A stretch of 64,000 bases of DNA from Heloderma charlesbogerti (taxonomy: Eukaryota > Chordata > Lepidosauria > Squamata > Helodermatidae), in assembly GCA_026122225.1 (NCBI GenBank), contig JANEZZ010000520.1, positions 434,001 to 498,000 on the forward strand, read 5' to 3'. Below the pieces are notes generated by a model that saw only the letters and a program-made list of their open reading frames with translations, was not told the origin of the DNA and made no database searches. Both the position numbers and the translations under genes were made by a program. Below, in pieces: positions 10,901 through 25,900 of the stretch (positions within the stretch are counted from its first letter, which is position 1; each line of letters opens with the position of its first letter).

Positions 10901-13900
10901 AAAGGCAAGCAGCAATATTTTTATTGTTATCACACAATAGTTGGTTGTGTGACAATCAATAGTATGCTCCTGCTTTGGAGATCAACTTCATTTACTAAGA
11001 AAAACACAGGATTGCAGGGGTCATTAGAGTTTGTACCTGTAGTAGTAGTTGCTGATGAAGTGGTATTACTAAATACAAATACAGTAGTGGTGGATGCAGT
11101 GGGAGTCGTTGTGGATGTTTGACATGGGAAGATATTCCTCTCTATTGTTCCATTGCGACTACAGATTGCAACGATGCACCCTCCAATGCCATCTGTTGTG
11201 TTGTAGATGCTATCTCCGGGTTTGAATATCTTCCCTTCATAGATGCAGTGGCATTCTGTCATTCAAAAGGAAGTGTCAGCATTAAGCATTTTAAAATGTA
11301 AATATCTGCTCCAAATCATCACAATCCATATAAAAACCTGCATTGTCAACCTACCGTTTTCATCGTATACACAGTCCTCTCTGCTGTCCATTGAGCAATG
11401 ACTGGATGGGTGGGGTGGGGAAGAAGAACACAAGTTTGAAGGTGGTTTAACTTTTTTTTACAAAGCACAGAGGGCAGCAAAAACTCTCCTTATGTACAGC
11501 CAGTAATTAACTATGTAGAAAAGAAGAGACAGTGCAGGTACGGAGTACAGAAAGATCCTATAAAAATCTCCAGAATAATGTAGAATAAAGGAAAAGTAGA
11601 GTTTTTGTATGGAATCCCCCCCTTCTTTGTTTAATATCTTCTTCACAATTCATAACGTTTTCTAGTTCCTATGATGGGATTTTTGTGATATATGTACAAC
11701 AAATCACACCTGCACTATTTTGACATTTTCTTACATAATGTAAAAAACAAGCATATTATTTCACATCTTAAACACACACACACACACACAGTTCCCTATC
11801 ATGTTGGACAGATATTAAGTCCAATCAACTATGTAGATTCATTGATTAAAAACATTTGGCTCAACCAATTAATCTGGTGGCAGATTTTTAGGGTTGGATT
11901 CAGATTTCTTAGCGTAGACTCATTGAAATCAGTGGAACCAGTTGGTCATGACTCACTTAAGTACCATTGATTTCAATGGGCTACTCCAAGTATGAGTAAA
12001 TCTCGATCCAATCCTGACTGTTTAATTGTAATAAAAGTACTTACAAAAATTGCAGAAGGCAGTCACCATCTTAAAGGAGGCATTCCCTCATGTGTGAAAG
12101 AAGGGTGAATGCTTCTTCTAAGGGCTTCATCACATGGAGCGTTTATCCTGAGATTGAGATCGCTCCTTCATGGAAGTGTGCGGGCTCTTTACATAATGCC
12201 ATGACTTTGCCGTGACCCTCCTGCACTAAATGCCCTTTGTTCCGTTTTTAAATAGATCACAGATAATGAGCTATCAAATTACCCCATTGTGTTGCACTTC
12301 AGTTTCCTCCATGAAAAGAGTTAAAGTGGCAAGAAGAGGAGCAAGATCAATGAAAGATATTGGAAAACTTAGATACGGGGAGAAGGAGGGGAGAACGGGA
12401 TGGGGGAAAGGAAGCATCTGTAAAGGGAGCCAGCTGAGCAGAAAGCCCCATTTTCAATGCAGGATTTTAGGTTGGTGTAGAAATGCCCTAAGATGATGCC
12501 TATTGAAGTGCATGCACACATCATCTAAAAGCAAAAACAAGTATGCTTTTCCATTAAGGACTATTGTTTTTCCTCAGTTGCACATATATGCAAATTTATT
12601 TAATTTGTTGATGGATCAACTATAACTCATACAACAATCCACTAAACACCTTCCTCAACCTGGTACCCTCTGGATGTTTTGGACTACAACTCTCAGCATT
12701 ATTGACCATTGGCTATGCTGTCTGAGGCTGATGGGAATTGTAGGCCAAAACATCAAGAGGGCATCAGCTTGAGGAAGGCTGCACTAACATTTCTTGGACT
12801 GGGTGACAGCCCTAATTGAGATCCATATGAATAATATAACACTGACTAGGTAATATTATGGAGATCTTTAAAAGCTGCTAAGGCATCATGGAAAGTTGCT
12901 CTCCACAAAGGCTGCCTTACAGCATTATCTGATGCATGTTGGCTCAGAACAAAGTCCCATTGCGTTCAATAGTGCTTATGCCCAGGTGAGCAGGCACAGG
13001 ACTGTACTTTACCTGGAAGTAAGTTCCGCTGAAATATATACAGATTATACTTAAAGTATACAAAGTATACAAAGTAAATAGAGTTAAATTTTAAACGTTA
13101 GTCTTCTTGGTTCTACAGGAAACATTAAATGACTAACACTACTTTTTTTTTGAAAAAGCAGATATCCCTCCACACCACACATATGGATCTGGGCTGTAAT
13201 ATGGAAGGGGGACCTAATCCTTCCCCATCCCCCATGCTGCAGTCCCAATCCAGATCACCCCCCAGCTGCTATTAGCTGTGGAGTGGGAAATTTGTGAGCT
13301 TAAAATTTTGAAGGCAAAATCCTATGCATGTTTAGACAGAAAAAGTCCTACAACTCCCAGCATAGCTAGCTGGGGAATGCTGGGAGCTGCAGGACTTTTT
13401 TCTGTCTAAACATACATAGGATTGTGCCTTAAGTTCACGTGTTTATCTCTCTGCAGCTAGTAGCAGTTCCAAGGGGATGGTTTTGATTGGGGCACAGGAG
13501 GAAAATATCAGCTCCTCTTCCCACTCTGCCACAAACCCAATCCAATTTGTCACCCCCCCCCCCCACACACACACACACACTTGTTTTTACAAAAAGAAAA
13601 TTACACCGGGAGCTCCAAACATGGGGACCCAAGTGTAACGTGTAGCTCAGCCCTAACGCACTGGTTTCAACAGGCTTAAGCAAGCTTGCCTGTTCCATTT
13701 CGAAAGGTCTCTACCCCCAAAGCTTATTTGTTGGTAATTTATACTATTAAGCAATATGAAACAATATATCAGAATCTGTTCCTAAACCAAAGAAAGAAGA
13801 TATCATAAAAAGAATAGCACGGAGAGGTATCATATCCCATGGAATAAGAACAACCAAGTGGTTGAGTGGGGATGAAGAACAACAGGTTTCACTAAAGCCT

Positions 13901-16900
13901 TGAGCAAACATCCGTGTTACTACAGTAGAAATATAAATGGGCTGTGGGGTTGGATGGGGAGGGCAGCGGATCCCATAGAATAATATTGTGTGAAATGCTT
14001 CAGGAAATTAATCCTAAGGAGAACATTTCAAAACTTTGCCTTCTATTTCCTAATTACCACATCATGGAGTAGGATTTTCTCTTATGATATGCCCCATCAC
14101 AATTTTAAAATGCACACTTCCAGCATTTTAAAGATAAGCATTACCATGACTGACAGTCCCTTTCTGAAGGCATTTTTTCTCCTGGCTTATAATGGTTTCC
14201 TTTGTCATCAAAGCAGCCACACTTTTCCAGAGGGACACACTCCATGTCATCTTCATCAAAATAGGGCTTATTGGCTGGACACTTTGGATAGCAGCCTGAG
14301 GTAAGAAAGAGAGCTTGTCTTAAGTAATGATATTTGATCTTTTATAGCACCCTGTACAACTATCCGAGTTCAAGCTGATTTCTTGTAGATTTTCAACTGA
14401 TTTCTTGTAGACTCTCATCTGTTGCACTCTAAACTTATTTCACCACTCTAAGGCATATATTGATCTTATATGGTTTGGTAATCACATCATAACTAAATTC
14501 ATCTTTCTCTTCCTCATAAGACATATTGTAGTATTTCCCATTTTTACTATGCTGGGGTTCTACAACACTTCATTACATGAACCTTCTTCCCCACCTCCTA
14601 AATAGGGGGTCATTGCGGTGTGCTATGCCCAGTCAGCCAAAATCATTTAAAGTTTATAGTCTTCATCTGAAAAAGCACAAAGGAGTCTACTGATAAAGAC
14701 AGCTTAGCCAATGTAACATGACATAAGTAAGCCTTCTCCATCTTGGTGCTAAACCGCCATCTTGTTGTTTGTCTTTCTGTCAGAAATGCTGTCCGTGCAA
14801 TATACAAAAAGAGTGGTGGATAGCATTTTATTTTCTGTGATGTGACAGAGTTGGTGCCAAAGACCTAAGCCTCAAAGCTACATGGAAAAATTAGTGGAAA
14901 GTTTTTAAGATTTTGCAGAGCTTTACTTGCAGAATAAATGTTGAATGGAGACTGGATAAAATAAGTTTCTTTTGAGGAGTATTGCTCCTATATAAATTCA
15001 AACTACTTGACTTCTTCCACTTGATAGTAGGCATGTGCAAAACTGTATGTATGCTCTAGTTGTAAATGTTAGTAACTGAACTATTCAGTTTTCAGTAAAT
15101 TTAACATTCTGCTTATGAACCAACGGACACATTGTGAAGTTATATTATATCTCAGCCCTTAAACAAACGGAGTCCTGGTGTAGGGTGGCCCTCCCTTTAT
15201 ACCCTGACCCTTCCATATAGTTTTGGCTACATTTATGATGAAAAAAGGCCAAGTAGCTTGACTTTCCCTAACCACTGACATCCCTCACAGTACACCTTGG
15301 GCTTCCCATATTCCCATAAATATTAATGAGGTTTTCAGTTTCCTGTAATGAAACTTTGTATATCAAATATAACTTATAAGGTCCATAATCCTTGTTACCT
15401 TCCAAGCCTTGTAACTCATGTGAGCAATTTCCATGTGGATTTCTGCAAGTCGTCATACAAGAAGAGCCACAAGGTTGGTAGTGCCACTCACATTCCCCTT
15501 TTGGATTGTAGTAGTCACAGAATAGAGCTGGAAAAAGAGGAGAGAGGGGAAAAATGGCAGTTTCAAGCAAAATGAATTTATGTGATACCCGCTGATACAT
15601 ATCCTTCCCCTTCTGTCATCTCTGCACTCCTGGATGTGATGAATAATGCTAAGTTTTTATTCCTCATTTGACATCTTTCTCCAACTAAGACTGTAATCTT
15701 GGAGCATCCCCATTGAACTCAATGGGACTTACTGGGGAGGAGCCATGTCTAGTATTGTGCTGTAAAGGTATCCTATAAACTCTTACCTGGGAGTAAGTCC
15801 CATTGAAATCAGAGAGTTTTTCTGAGTAGACATGTATAGAATTACACTGAAAGTTATCTTGCATCCAATTGTACAGTGAACTAAGTGGCAAGATTACAAA
15901 TCAACAGGGTCTTCCTGAAATCTTGCCAGGATGAGCAAGAGAATTAAAAATATTGAATTGGGGTGTGTGTGTGTGGGAGAGACAATAATAATAATACAAG
16001 AACTAAAAATAATTACCCAATTTTTAAAAGGTTCAAATTGATTTTTTTAAAGGTCCCATCTTAAACTCTGTTTTGGAATAGTCAAATCACTATGATGTGA
16101 CTTTTACCTATCTTTATATGGCTGGGAAAATTCTTTCTGAATGTGCCAACATGTGGTGTGATGTCCACTGTTCAGAAAGCAACTTGGTTGTGGTCTCTCA
16201 TGACATCATCCAATGCTATTTCATTAACATGGGAACATTGAGATTGTATGGGAGGGGCCAATTACATGGTTACTTCTTAGGCCAACATCTTGCCATTCCC
16301 AGGGAAGAATGATACTGGTGTTAGAAGTAATCACGTTGTTTGTCCCTCCAGTGTGACCTCCAGGGTTCAGATTAGGAATGCATGACCTTATTGTTGTTAG
16401 TCTCATATCACAAATTGTGATCAGTCTTGCAACCACCCAAAAATGTTTCCCCTCATTCTTTTGTTAGGTTCTAATTTCCTCAGTATTATTTTTCTCAAGC
16501 GTGCTTTCACACCACTATTTGGCAATTGTAGTGTGAGGACAGGGAGAGACAGCATATTGCCTGGGCAACTGCACAATGCCCCTCCACCCCCCTCATTGGT
16601 TTTACACATCTGCCTGGCAACCAGGGTGCTTAGCTTGGCCAGGAGGATCAGATCAGTCAGAAGGATAAAGCTATCAATGGCTACTAGTCCTTATGGCTAT
16701 GTGCTACCTCCAGTATCAGAGGCAGTATGCCTATGTATACCAGTTGCTGGAGAACATGGGTGGGAGGGTGCTGTTGCACTCCTGTTCCTCTTGTGGCTTT
16801 CCTGTGGGCAGCTGGTTGGCCACCGTGTGAACAGAATGCTGGACTAGATGGACCTTTGGTCTGATCCAGCAGAGCTTTTCTTATGTTCTTATGTTCTCAT

Positions 16901-19900
16901 GTTCTCATGTTCTCATGTTCTCATGTTAATTTTTTCTTCCTCTGCTGTTCTAGACAAGTGAATTTACCCACCTAATGAAGATGAACATGATATGAGTCTG
17001 ACTGAAACCACACTGGACCAAAGAACCTAAGAAAAAATACTCTCAAATATGCCTTTGAAATGATAAAATATTCATAAAAAGTTGTTGCTCAAGAGTTATT
17101 TTTTCTGTTTCCAAATGATCCAGTACACAACCCCAGCATGGAATTCCCAAACTACCTGGATTTACATTTATAAAGGTCACCCTGTTTATATGCCTTACCC
17201 TGAAGATATGTGAAGGAAGGAATGGCCAGGCCGTTCTTCTGTGAATTACAGAAGCTATGCTGTATCTGATCAATGCCAGGTGCATAGATGCAAAATCAGA
17301 ATAGCAATTAAAAATGCCCCATTATTAATTGTGACTGGGTTCCTAGTACTGGGGGGCGGGGCGGGGGAGGTGCTCATTCCACAATGAAACAAATATTGTG
17401 AGCAAGTTGGATGCACATAATGAATGCAATATGAATGATCCTCATTGGCATTCTTAGTCAAACATTGCCAGAACAGTGTGACATGAGGGTGTAGCAATCA
17501 CATGAGCCTTTGAACTTAGGAACTGGTCCTGAGATCTGGAACATTCTGAAAACCTTCAGCTCTTCCAGTGTTGGGATGTGTTTAAGGTGTTCCTCCTATG
17601 AAAGTGACAAGTCAAAGTCACACTGTGATGGTTTCACTGACTCAAAAAGTACCTCGGATGCCGTCCTCGGAACCTAACAAGCTCCAAATATATGTGTTTT
17701 CCTACTCCTTATTCCCACTAAATCAGCTTTTTAAAAGTCCTTCAAAATATATGGGCTATACGTACGGCAGATGGTCGGAGTTCTCCAAGAAACGCAAACG
17801 CCAACCTCATTGCATGCCTGAGCATAGGCAGCTACCGCTGTGCAGAAACATTCACAGTCTCCCCCAGTGTCACAAGCACAGGCATCAGATACGCAGGCTT
17901 CATAATATTTAGTTGGTTCAACCTGTTACGAAAGGAATAAATCTAGCTTTAGTTGTCTTTCAGTCTTAGTGAACCATAGTCAGAGAGGGGAGGGGGCATT
18001 TGTGTCTTTCTAATTCCAATTTTCTTTTCGCCAACAAATTCAGCATGGAGAATTTGTGAGGTTAGTCAATGTTTTTCTTTTCATGTTGCACAATTCGTGG
18101 CAGTAACAGAATTGCATGCAAATGTAATTTGTTGTAATACAAATTACAATGATGTACAATGTAATGATGGTTTCTGAAATGTCAAATAGATAGGAAAAGG
18201 TTATGAAGCATCTAGCGTTAGTAATTGCCAAGGAAGCAATTTGTCAATGAAGCAAAGAGGGTATTGTATGCAACCACTGAGAAATAAATGCAACAGGCAG
18301 GCAACCCCCCGTCACATTATCTATTAGGTGTGTTAATATCAGAATTTTACTATGTTTGGGAAGCCTAACCATCCTAGGGTCTACTTCTGATTTTCTTTTA
18401 TGCAAATTAATGGCTGAAATGGTTGCAGCAATATAAAAAAGTCTTTATTTACACAACCTAAAAAGGAGACATTACAATCAACATTTGGGAAGAGCAATCA
18501 GAAATTACAAGCAACATTTGGGAATTACAAGCAACATTTGGGAAGAGAGTGTCCCAGGGACTGTAGGATTCTTTGGAGTCCACCCACTGAGGCTATACAT
18601 ACTGCTATGACCTCGACCTCGTAGGAGGGACTCTGGGATCTGATCCCTCCCCCTCCCCCCCCTTGCAGCCGCCACTTAAAGAGGCACACACCAGCTTCTT
18701 TCTGAGGTCACAAAAGTAAACTCAGAGGACCTCAGAGAGGTCTGTAAGGGGGCGTTCTGGTGGGTGGGGCAGGGAGAGACCAGGATATAATGGCCTCTCC
18801 ACCCCTGCCAGCACACCTCCTTTAGATGGGCTCAGAGGCCCATCTAGAGCAAAAAAGACTCAGTAGGAGCACAGAGGGGCAAAAATCACCTCCTTCGCTC
18901 CTCCCATTCCTTGGCAGCAGCCTGGCAGGGCACTGGATACTCAGATGCCTCCAAGTTCGGAGGCTTCCATCTAACAGGGGTGCAGCCCACAGGACTGCAC
19001 TCTTAATAGCCTACAGGTAGTTAGTGCTAATGTGCTTTAGTCATTAAGGCTACAATCCTATACACACTTACCAGGGTGTAAGTCTCATGGAATGCAATGG
19101 GACTTACTTCTGAGTAGACATGTATAGGATTGTTCTGTAAAAGTCTTATTCAACATTGGTTAAAAGTCATGAAAAAATATTAAAGAGATTTATCCTATGT
19201 TTAGGAAGCCTTTATGTATTGATTAGGGCTACCCTCAAAGCTTCATTACACAGAGCACCCAGATTTATGAGATTCAGTTATTAATATTCAAAGATTCTTT
19301 GTGCTGATGTTTCTCAAGACAGATGGAAGAACCTGGACAATCTGAATGGCTGCCCATGTCCTTAGCACTACCAACAGGGCCCCAAAACAACCCTGTGGAT
19401 GGCAGCATCCCTTTCATATGCCACCAAGAATCATGCTAACGACAGTGCTGTGGAAGGAGTTCCATCCTATGACAAGGTGAGTGACTGCAGCTTATTTTAT
19501 GTTCTTACCATGCCAACAGTGCCAGAGAATAAGCATCAGCCATAAATATAACCTTGGTAGTAAGAGAAGTCCAGTTACAAAGGATCCATCTTTGAGAACT
19601 ACAAAATCCTGGAACTGATTCTGGAGCTCCTGCCTAAATTCTTGCAAAGGCAAAGTGACATCCTATGTCTATGTTGGTCTTGTGTAGCGGTTGATGCATT
19701 CTGTCCTAAGCACTTATGTGCAGGCACATCATGAAGTCATAGGATCAGGGCTGTTAAAAGTGTCCCATACATTCATCTGAAAAGACTTCTATCCTTACCT
19801 GAGAGTGGCAGAGTGCAAACGTTTTGCTGTTAATGATGCTACACTGCTTCTGGGCCCAAGAACTCCTATATGGGTTTGCAATACAAGGATTCCTGCTGCT

Positions 19901-22900
19901 TCGGACATCTGGGCAAGTGGGAGACACCTTCCAGCTGTTACCAAACTCCAGCACATCTCCTACTACAGACTGGCTCCTAGTGGTGAAGTCGTTAATGTCA
20001 TTGCTGTCATAGTTTCCACAGAGGCCGCATACCTGACCCTGCAAGCACAAAACAAATGAGAAGTGGAAGATTTATTTTTCTGATATCAGAGACCCTGAGT
20101 TTTCAAAACTGAAGAATATTTTGGGTTTCTTTAGGCACTGTCATACTTTTTGAGTTTATGAAGTCTCCCAATCACAGGAGGGTTTTTAAATTAATTTCTG
20201 TGGAGGAAACTTATCAGTGTGTCATTCTTTCACATGCATTTATTTGCTGTCTCCTTTGAAATGAATGGAGAAGCCCATGTGCTTAAGAGCCACTCATGCA
20301 TATCAAACACATGTAGGGCTCTGAATCAACACATGCGTCTAAATGGGGTTTCACAACTAAATAATACATTATATCTTTTAAGCTTCTATAAAGCAATTGC
20401 TTTTTATTTACACAAAAACAATTTCTTTTTTCTTAGCAATGAAATGGATATGACTATTTTTCTCAGGATTATATATTTTCTTGAAAGCCACTAAAGTCCC
20501 AAAAGGCAGTTGGGTTATGTTTTATTCTGTGAGTGATGTTCTATGAAATATGCAGTTCCTCCAAAAGAAATCAGATGTTGCTTGCCATCAAAACAAAACA
20601 AAAAGAAACAAAAAAAATGGAGCAATCTTGCTATGTGGATTTAGGGAATCCTTTATACAGAGTAACTTTGTTTCCAAACTGAACAGCTGGCCTGCTGGCT
20701 AAGTGCTTGAATGAGACTCTTGTATCCTTAAGTGTTCTGAAACGGGGAGAAGCTTCTGCCTTAAATGGTAAACTCCCGTCACTCTCCTCCCCTCACACAG
20801 GCAGGAGGTTGGGCAGCTTTTGCTTCTGGTTTTGGTTAATTACAGCTTTCTGCACTTGCCTGACACCAGAACTGTAGATGAACATTAACTATGGTTACTA
20901 TAAACAAACTGATCTTGTTCGCATGAGCAGCCCATAGGCTGTTGTGGGTTATTGGAGGGTTGTTTCCCCCTCTAATAAGTCATGCAACCTGGGTTCAGAT
21001 GACATGACAAGCTGCACTTGGCCAGTGTTTATGGAAATCATGCCTGTCACACAATTATTCTGATCGTGCAAACTGGGCCACCATCTTGAGAAACCATTGT
21101 TATTTAATGTTAGCCATAGTTCATCAATTCAGGCAACGTAACAAACCGTGGTAAACCAAAAGCAGAAACAGAAGCTTCCAATCTCCTTGTCTTGTCCATG
21201 GGGGAGAAGGAGACAGGAGGTTAAGGCCTGGGGAAAGCTAGGCTCATTCATGTCTCACTAAACCATAGTTTAGTGTGATGTCAAATGTGGCCTGTGCTGC
21301 CTCAATGTGATTGTCATCATTCGCTTACATCTGTCAGAAAAGTGAGAAAATATACATATGTCTATATCTTCAGGTTTTTACAAAAACCATCTGGAATGGC
21401 CAATGTTTACAAGTGAATGTCAACATTCATCACATTTTAGACATTCACTATAATAACAAAAGGGTAAAATCCAGTGAAGTAGTTCTTCCAATGGAACTGT
21501 GATAGATCTGAGAGGGGGGCAATTCCTGTCACCCCTGCACCCCTGTGCATACTCAACATCTGCTCCAGAGGGTTGGAGGACCCTCCAGGGCAGATTTGCA
21601 GGGGGATGCAAGGGCGGAGAAGAAAGGGAGGAACTACCACCACACAAACAGACATGTGCATGCATGACATGGATTTTTGCCCTATATATGTATTAAAAAC
21701 CCTCTATGTGTTATAACGAGCTATCTGTGCACTTATCATGCAAAACAAACAAACAACAAACCATCTAGTTCCTCAATAAAAATGCTAGCTAGAACAAGAT
21801 CACACACAAAATTATCAGTGGTAATAACTGTATTTATTTATTTTTTCATAATGTGAAGTTCGTACATTGTATTGAGCTTTGAATTTAACGTGAGGAATTT
21901 CTCATACCTATCAATTGCTCTTCATATGCACAAGGAGTTCTGTTAAATTGACTGTGAAGTGGGGGAAGTACCAGAATCTGTTTGATAAACCAGCTGACAG
22001 AAGCATTTGTATCTTAAAAATATTTGTTCCTATGGCTTGTTCTATAGCTAATTTATTGGAGGCATGTTATAGCAGCACCTGTTTCATTCTTCTGTCTGTC
22101 TGTCTATCTGCAATTTTGACTTTCTTCTTCAGAAATGAATGAAGGATTTCTGTTGTTTTTACCGATCTCCTGGCATCCACAGCTCACCTTAAATTCTGAA
22201 TTAAGTTTGATGAAGATACTGGTTTTCTTGTCCCACATCAGGACCAGTCCAGCTGTGGTGTCAATTACTACGTAGATGCCCATATATCGGATCCTGTATG
22301 GCACTTCACCTCCACCAGGGAGTCTCTGTATCACTTCAAATTTTCCATCAGTAAGTATTAGTTCATAGTTCTGAAAGATGAAGAACAACCAATAGATGAG
22401 TATCAGTGTCATTAGACAAACTGGAATTCTTCAACAGGGGTTTCTCGCCATCAGCAAGCTCTAGTCTGGATGGATGACACATTTGAAAATATAATGCTGC
22501 ATGTTTACAGTATAGCCTACTTTGTAGAACTTACTTTTAAGATCTATAGGAACTTGTTTCCTAGAAGATACTAACTGTGTTCCAAATAGCTGCTTCAGGC
22601 AAAGGGCTTGCACTAGCTCCACTGAATACTAAACCTCTTTTCTTCTTTGAAGAACAGATTCCCATGCCATATCACAAACTGTTTCTGAAATTCCCACTAG
22701 TTTCCAAAATAGTTTGCCATGCAAACAAGGAGGGTGTTGGTTTTCTTAAACAAAGGTGAAAGCCCCATTGGGCTCACGGAATTTATTTCAGAGCTCTCTG
22801 GTTCTTAACTAGAGCTGTGGACAAATGGCCTCTCGAAATTCTCCACCCTATTTGCAGGCAGGGAAACTGGGGAGGAGAAATTCTCCCACAATTTCTCAGG

Positions 22901-25900
22901 GGTGGGGTGCACCATTACTAGTGGCAGTTGTACAGCTTCTTTCTTTTTCCCTAGGGTTATTTTTCTGCTGCTGCTGCTGCATGTAGCCGCAGCAAGAACT
23001 GTGTTGACAACCTGGCCGCCATTTTGCATCCTCCACAATCCCCCAAATCTAGCATTGTTCTGGGGCACCATGTGTGGGGGGGAAGGGGGATGGAGGAAAT
23101 GGCGGCTACCACACACCCAAACGGTGAAGAATATTCATAGAAAATTCTGCAAAGTAGCCTTTTTCTAGGGGGAAGAAAAAAAGAAAGAAGTGTCAAAACT
23201 TTTCTCAGAAAAAATGTTTTCTGAGAAATTTCAGCTCAGCTCTATAGTGGTGAAGTGAAGCGAAACCTCACTTACCCATACTTGAGTCTTTCCATATATT
23301 GCATTGCATTACTCATGCCCCCCTTTTAACCTAGCTCCTTTGTGCTCCACTTCAAGATGTTCTCCTATTGCAGGTTGACATCATATATTCCAATTTTGTT
23401 GTGCCTACAAGTCATATTGTAGATGTTCCCTCAGTGAAGCTACTTACCCCCATGAACACTTTAATGGCTTTTGAGCAGGTTGTCCCAGTAGTTCCACAGG
23501 GGATGTTCTCCGTGATAACTCTGAATGTTCCTGCATTTGTATTGTTTTTGCTACAGTGATCCTGCAGAGAAGTGCTTTATTTAGAGTTCATGAACACACT
23601 TGCCACATCAAGGCTAAAGACTTGTAGTTGCACAAAATTAGGCGCTTGGGGAAACTTTTAGTACCTGGACCAGTGTGTATTCGCAGTCTCCACTGAAGCT
23701 GTAGCGTTTGCCATCAAAGGTGATGTAATGGCCATCTCCATAAACTGAGCAAGTTGCCATGCAAGGTTCTTTGGTACATTCCCACTTTCTGTTCTTACAT
23801 GTACTACACAGACAAAAGCATACTTGAATTTAGTGTGTTGTTTTGCTATAGAAGAGTTTGATAGTTTTAGTTCAGCTTGTAACAAGTCATCACCCGGTAC
23901 GTACCAAGTGTTACAGTTCACCTTGATGGTTTCCCCTGGATTGTATGTGGCTTCATTGTGAACACAAGGACATTTGTCGGAACTTACACATTCACCTTTG
24001 CCATCGGATATCAGTCCATTAGGACACATGCAACCAGAAACACACTCTGTGCTGTACTGTAATAAAAGAGGGGCAGCAAAAAAGATGATGAATCAGCAGG
24101 ATCCTGGACAGGTTACTAAGATACTGGCAAATTGGTTTAAGGCAAATTCAAATTAGCATCACCCTCCATCGGTGAGCCAATTCATCCTACCATTTTAATG
24201 TGTGCAGTGTTACTTCAAGTTTATTTTCTTCAGGGGAGTTTTGTTATGGAGAACTCTTGCTGAACTCTTTTTGAGAACACTCTGAAAAGTCCCTAGGTTG
24301 TGACTTTTCACTTTTATGGTAACTGCAGAAATGGGATGTGCGACTGTGCTGACCCATGGTCATGATGTAAGTTGGGTAAAGTGGTTTACCATATCAAAAC
24401 CCTTGCCCTGCCCCTCCTCATCCCCATCCCACCCCTGAAAAAACTTCTGACAAGCTGTTCATACATCTGTTCTGTGGTCAGGACTCATTTATTACCTAAC
24501 AGCTTGACTCCTATTTTGCAGTATCTGCTTGAAGTGAGAGGAGGTCGGCTTGTGCACTGAGTGGTGCTAGCAGTTTCATACATTGAGGTAATCAAGTGAT
24601 AACTGCAATCACCATTAATATGTTAGCTGGACAGGCTATAAGCTAAGACAGGGTTACAATGTATAGCAGTTGCTGGAGATCACAAGCAAGAAGGTGCTGT
24701 TGCACTTATGTCCTGCTTGTGGACTTCCCATGGGCATCCAGCAGGCAACTGTAAAACGGTGAATGCTGGACTAGATAGGCCTTTGGTCTGATCCAGCGTG
24801 GCTCTTCTTATACTCATATGTTCACTTACGCATCCCATGTCGAGTGTTTGACAGCTCTTCTGACATTCAGCTCCCGTGGCACCTGCTGTGGCATTGGCGC
24901 AGTCAAAGTAGGCCATGGGGGCATCACACACTGACAGAAAGAAATGCTAGGTGTAATCTCAGTTTGAGGTCAGATATTAGTGATTGCAACACAGATTGTG
25001 CTTTATGAAAACAAAGGCACACCTTTATCAACAACAACACTTCCAAAATGTAAAGAAATCTAGATATTATTAGTCATTCAGGATACTGAGAAGCCCAACA
25101 TAGTCACGATTCTCTGTCTCCAGCATGGCAGTCATGGTTATGGAGCTCAGCAGATAATATTGTTCAGAATTATCAGTTGCATTGGAATCACATTACTCAA
25201 GGTTGGAAAACAGCTCCTCGTAGTTGTAAATTGGAGGAAATAGCTGGGATCTTTTCAACTGATTTTTGGATTTTTCAAAGGATGTCTAATTCAATGTTTC
25301 TGCTTCAGTTTTACGAACTTGGCTGGAATTACTGGCCTGGATACAGGCTCTCCACCCACAGACAGGCTCCTGCCATCCATGGAAGGCTTCCATGCAGCCT
25401 GACTGGTTGAAGTCGAGATATTTGCCGATTCCCCCTCCCCCTGCAGACCCCTAAGCCTAGGAACAGGTAAATCTGTCCATTTCAGTTCTGCTTAGTTTAT
25501 CAGTTCTTGAACCTTAAGATCACTTCGTCTGATTTCCACGTCAGTTTGCAAATTGTTTTTAGAAATACACATGAACATTCATATGCATTTTTATGCACAT
25601 TTCTTCAATTATATGCATTTTAAAAGCAATTTCCCTGAATTTAATGCATTTTCATATGTTATTTTCCCACCAATTTTTTATTGTGAGTTTTAACAAAACA
25701 AAACATGCCAAACTGAAAACATAACAACCCCCCCTCCCAATAAAAAAATACAGCAACACATTCTAAAATCCTCTGGTTTCTCTTCAGATCATATAAATCT
25801 TTTGCCTTTCGTGTGTTATTTTTATGAATATACACATTTTTCTGTGCTGTTTTCCTTAATATATGTATGCATTTTTTTTTATGAAAGAACCACATTGCAA

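Larger units (their letters stand above)
7953..11036 (-). other. Intron 30
   Basis: Contains a hairpin repeat at 8076-8171, a large foldback at about 8905-9395, and the inverted-duplication arm at 10160-10415. The rest shows no gene. Confidence 0.8.
11402..14144 (-). other. Intron 28
   Basis: Holds the rest of the inverted-duplication arm, a (CA)n tract near 11772-11789, MITE-like elements at 11891-12014, 12650-12779 and 13311-13430, a repeat at 12126-12490 that is shared with 47643-48272, and a C-run/(CA)n tract near 13551-13580. Confidence 0.8.

Noticed and set aside
11382..11384. AG at the end of GGACAG as the exon 29 acceptor
   Set aside because: Using the upstream acceptor CATCCAG restores the conserved CHC and keeps phase; the downstream AG drops a conserved cysteine segment and has no proper pyrimidine tract.
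16882..16926. ATGTTCTC tandem run as a regulatory array
   Set aside because: It is the expanded tail of the SINE-like element just upstream.
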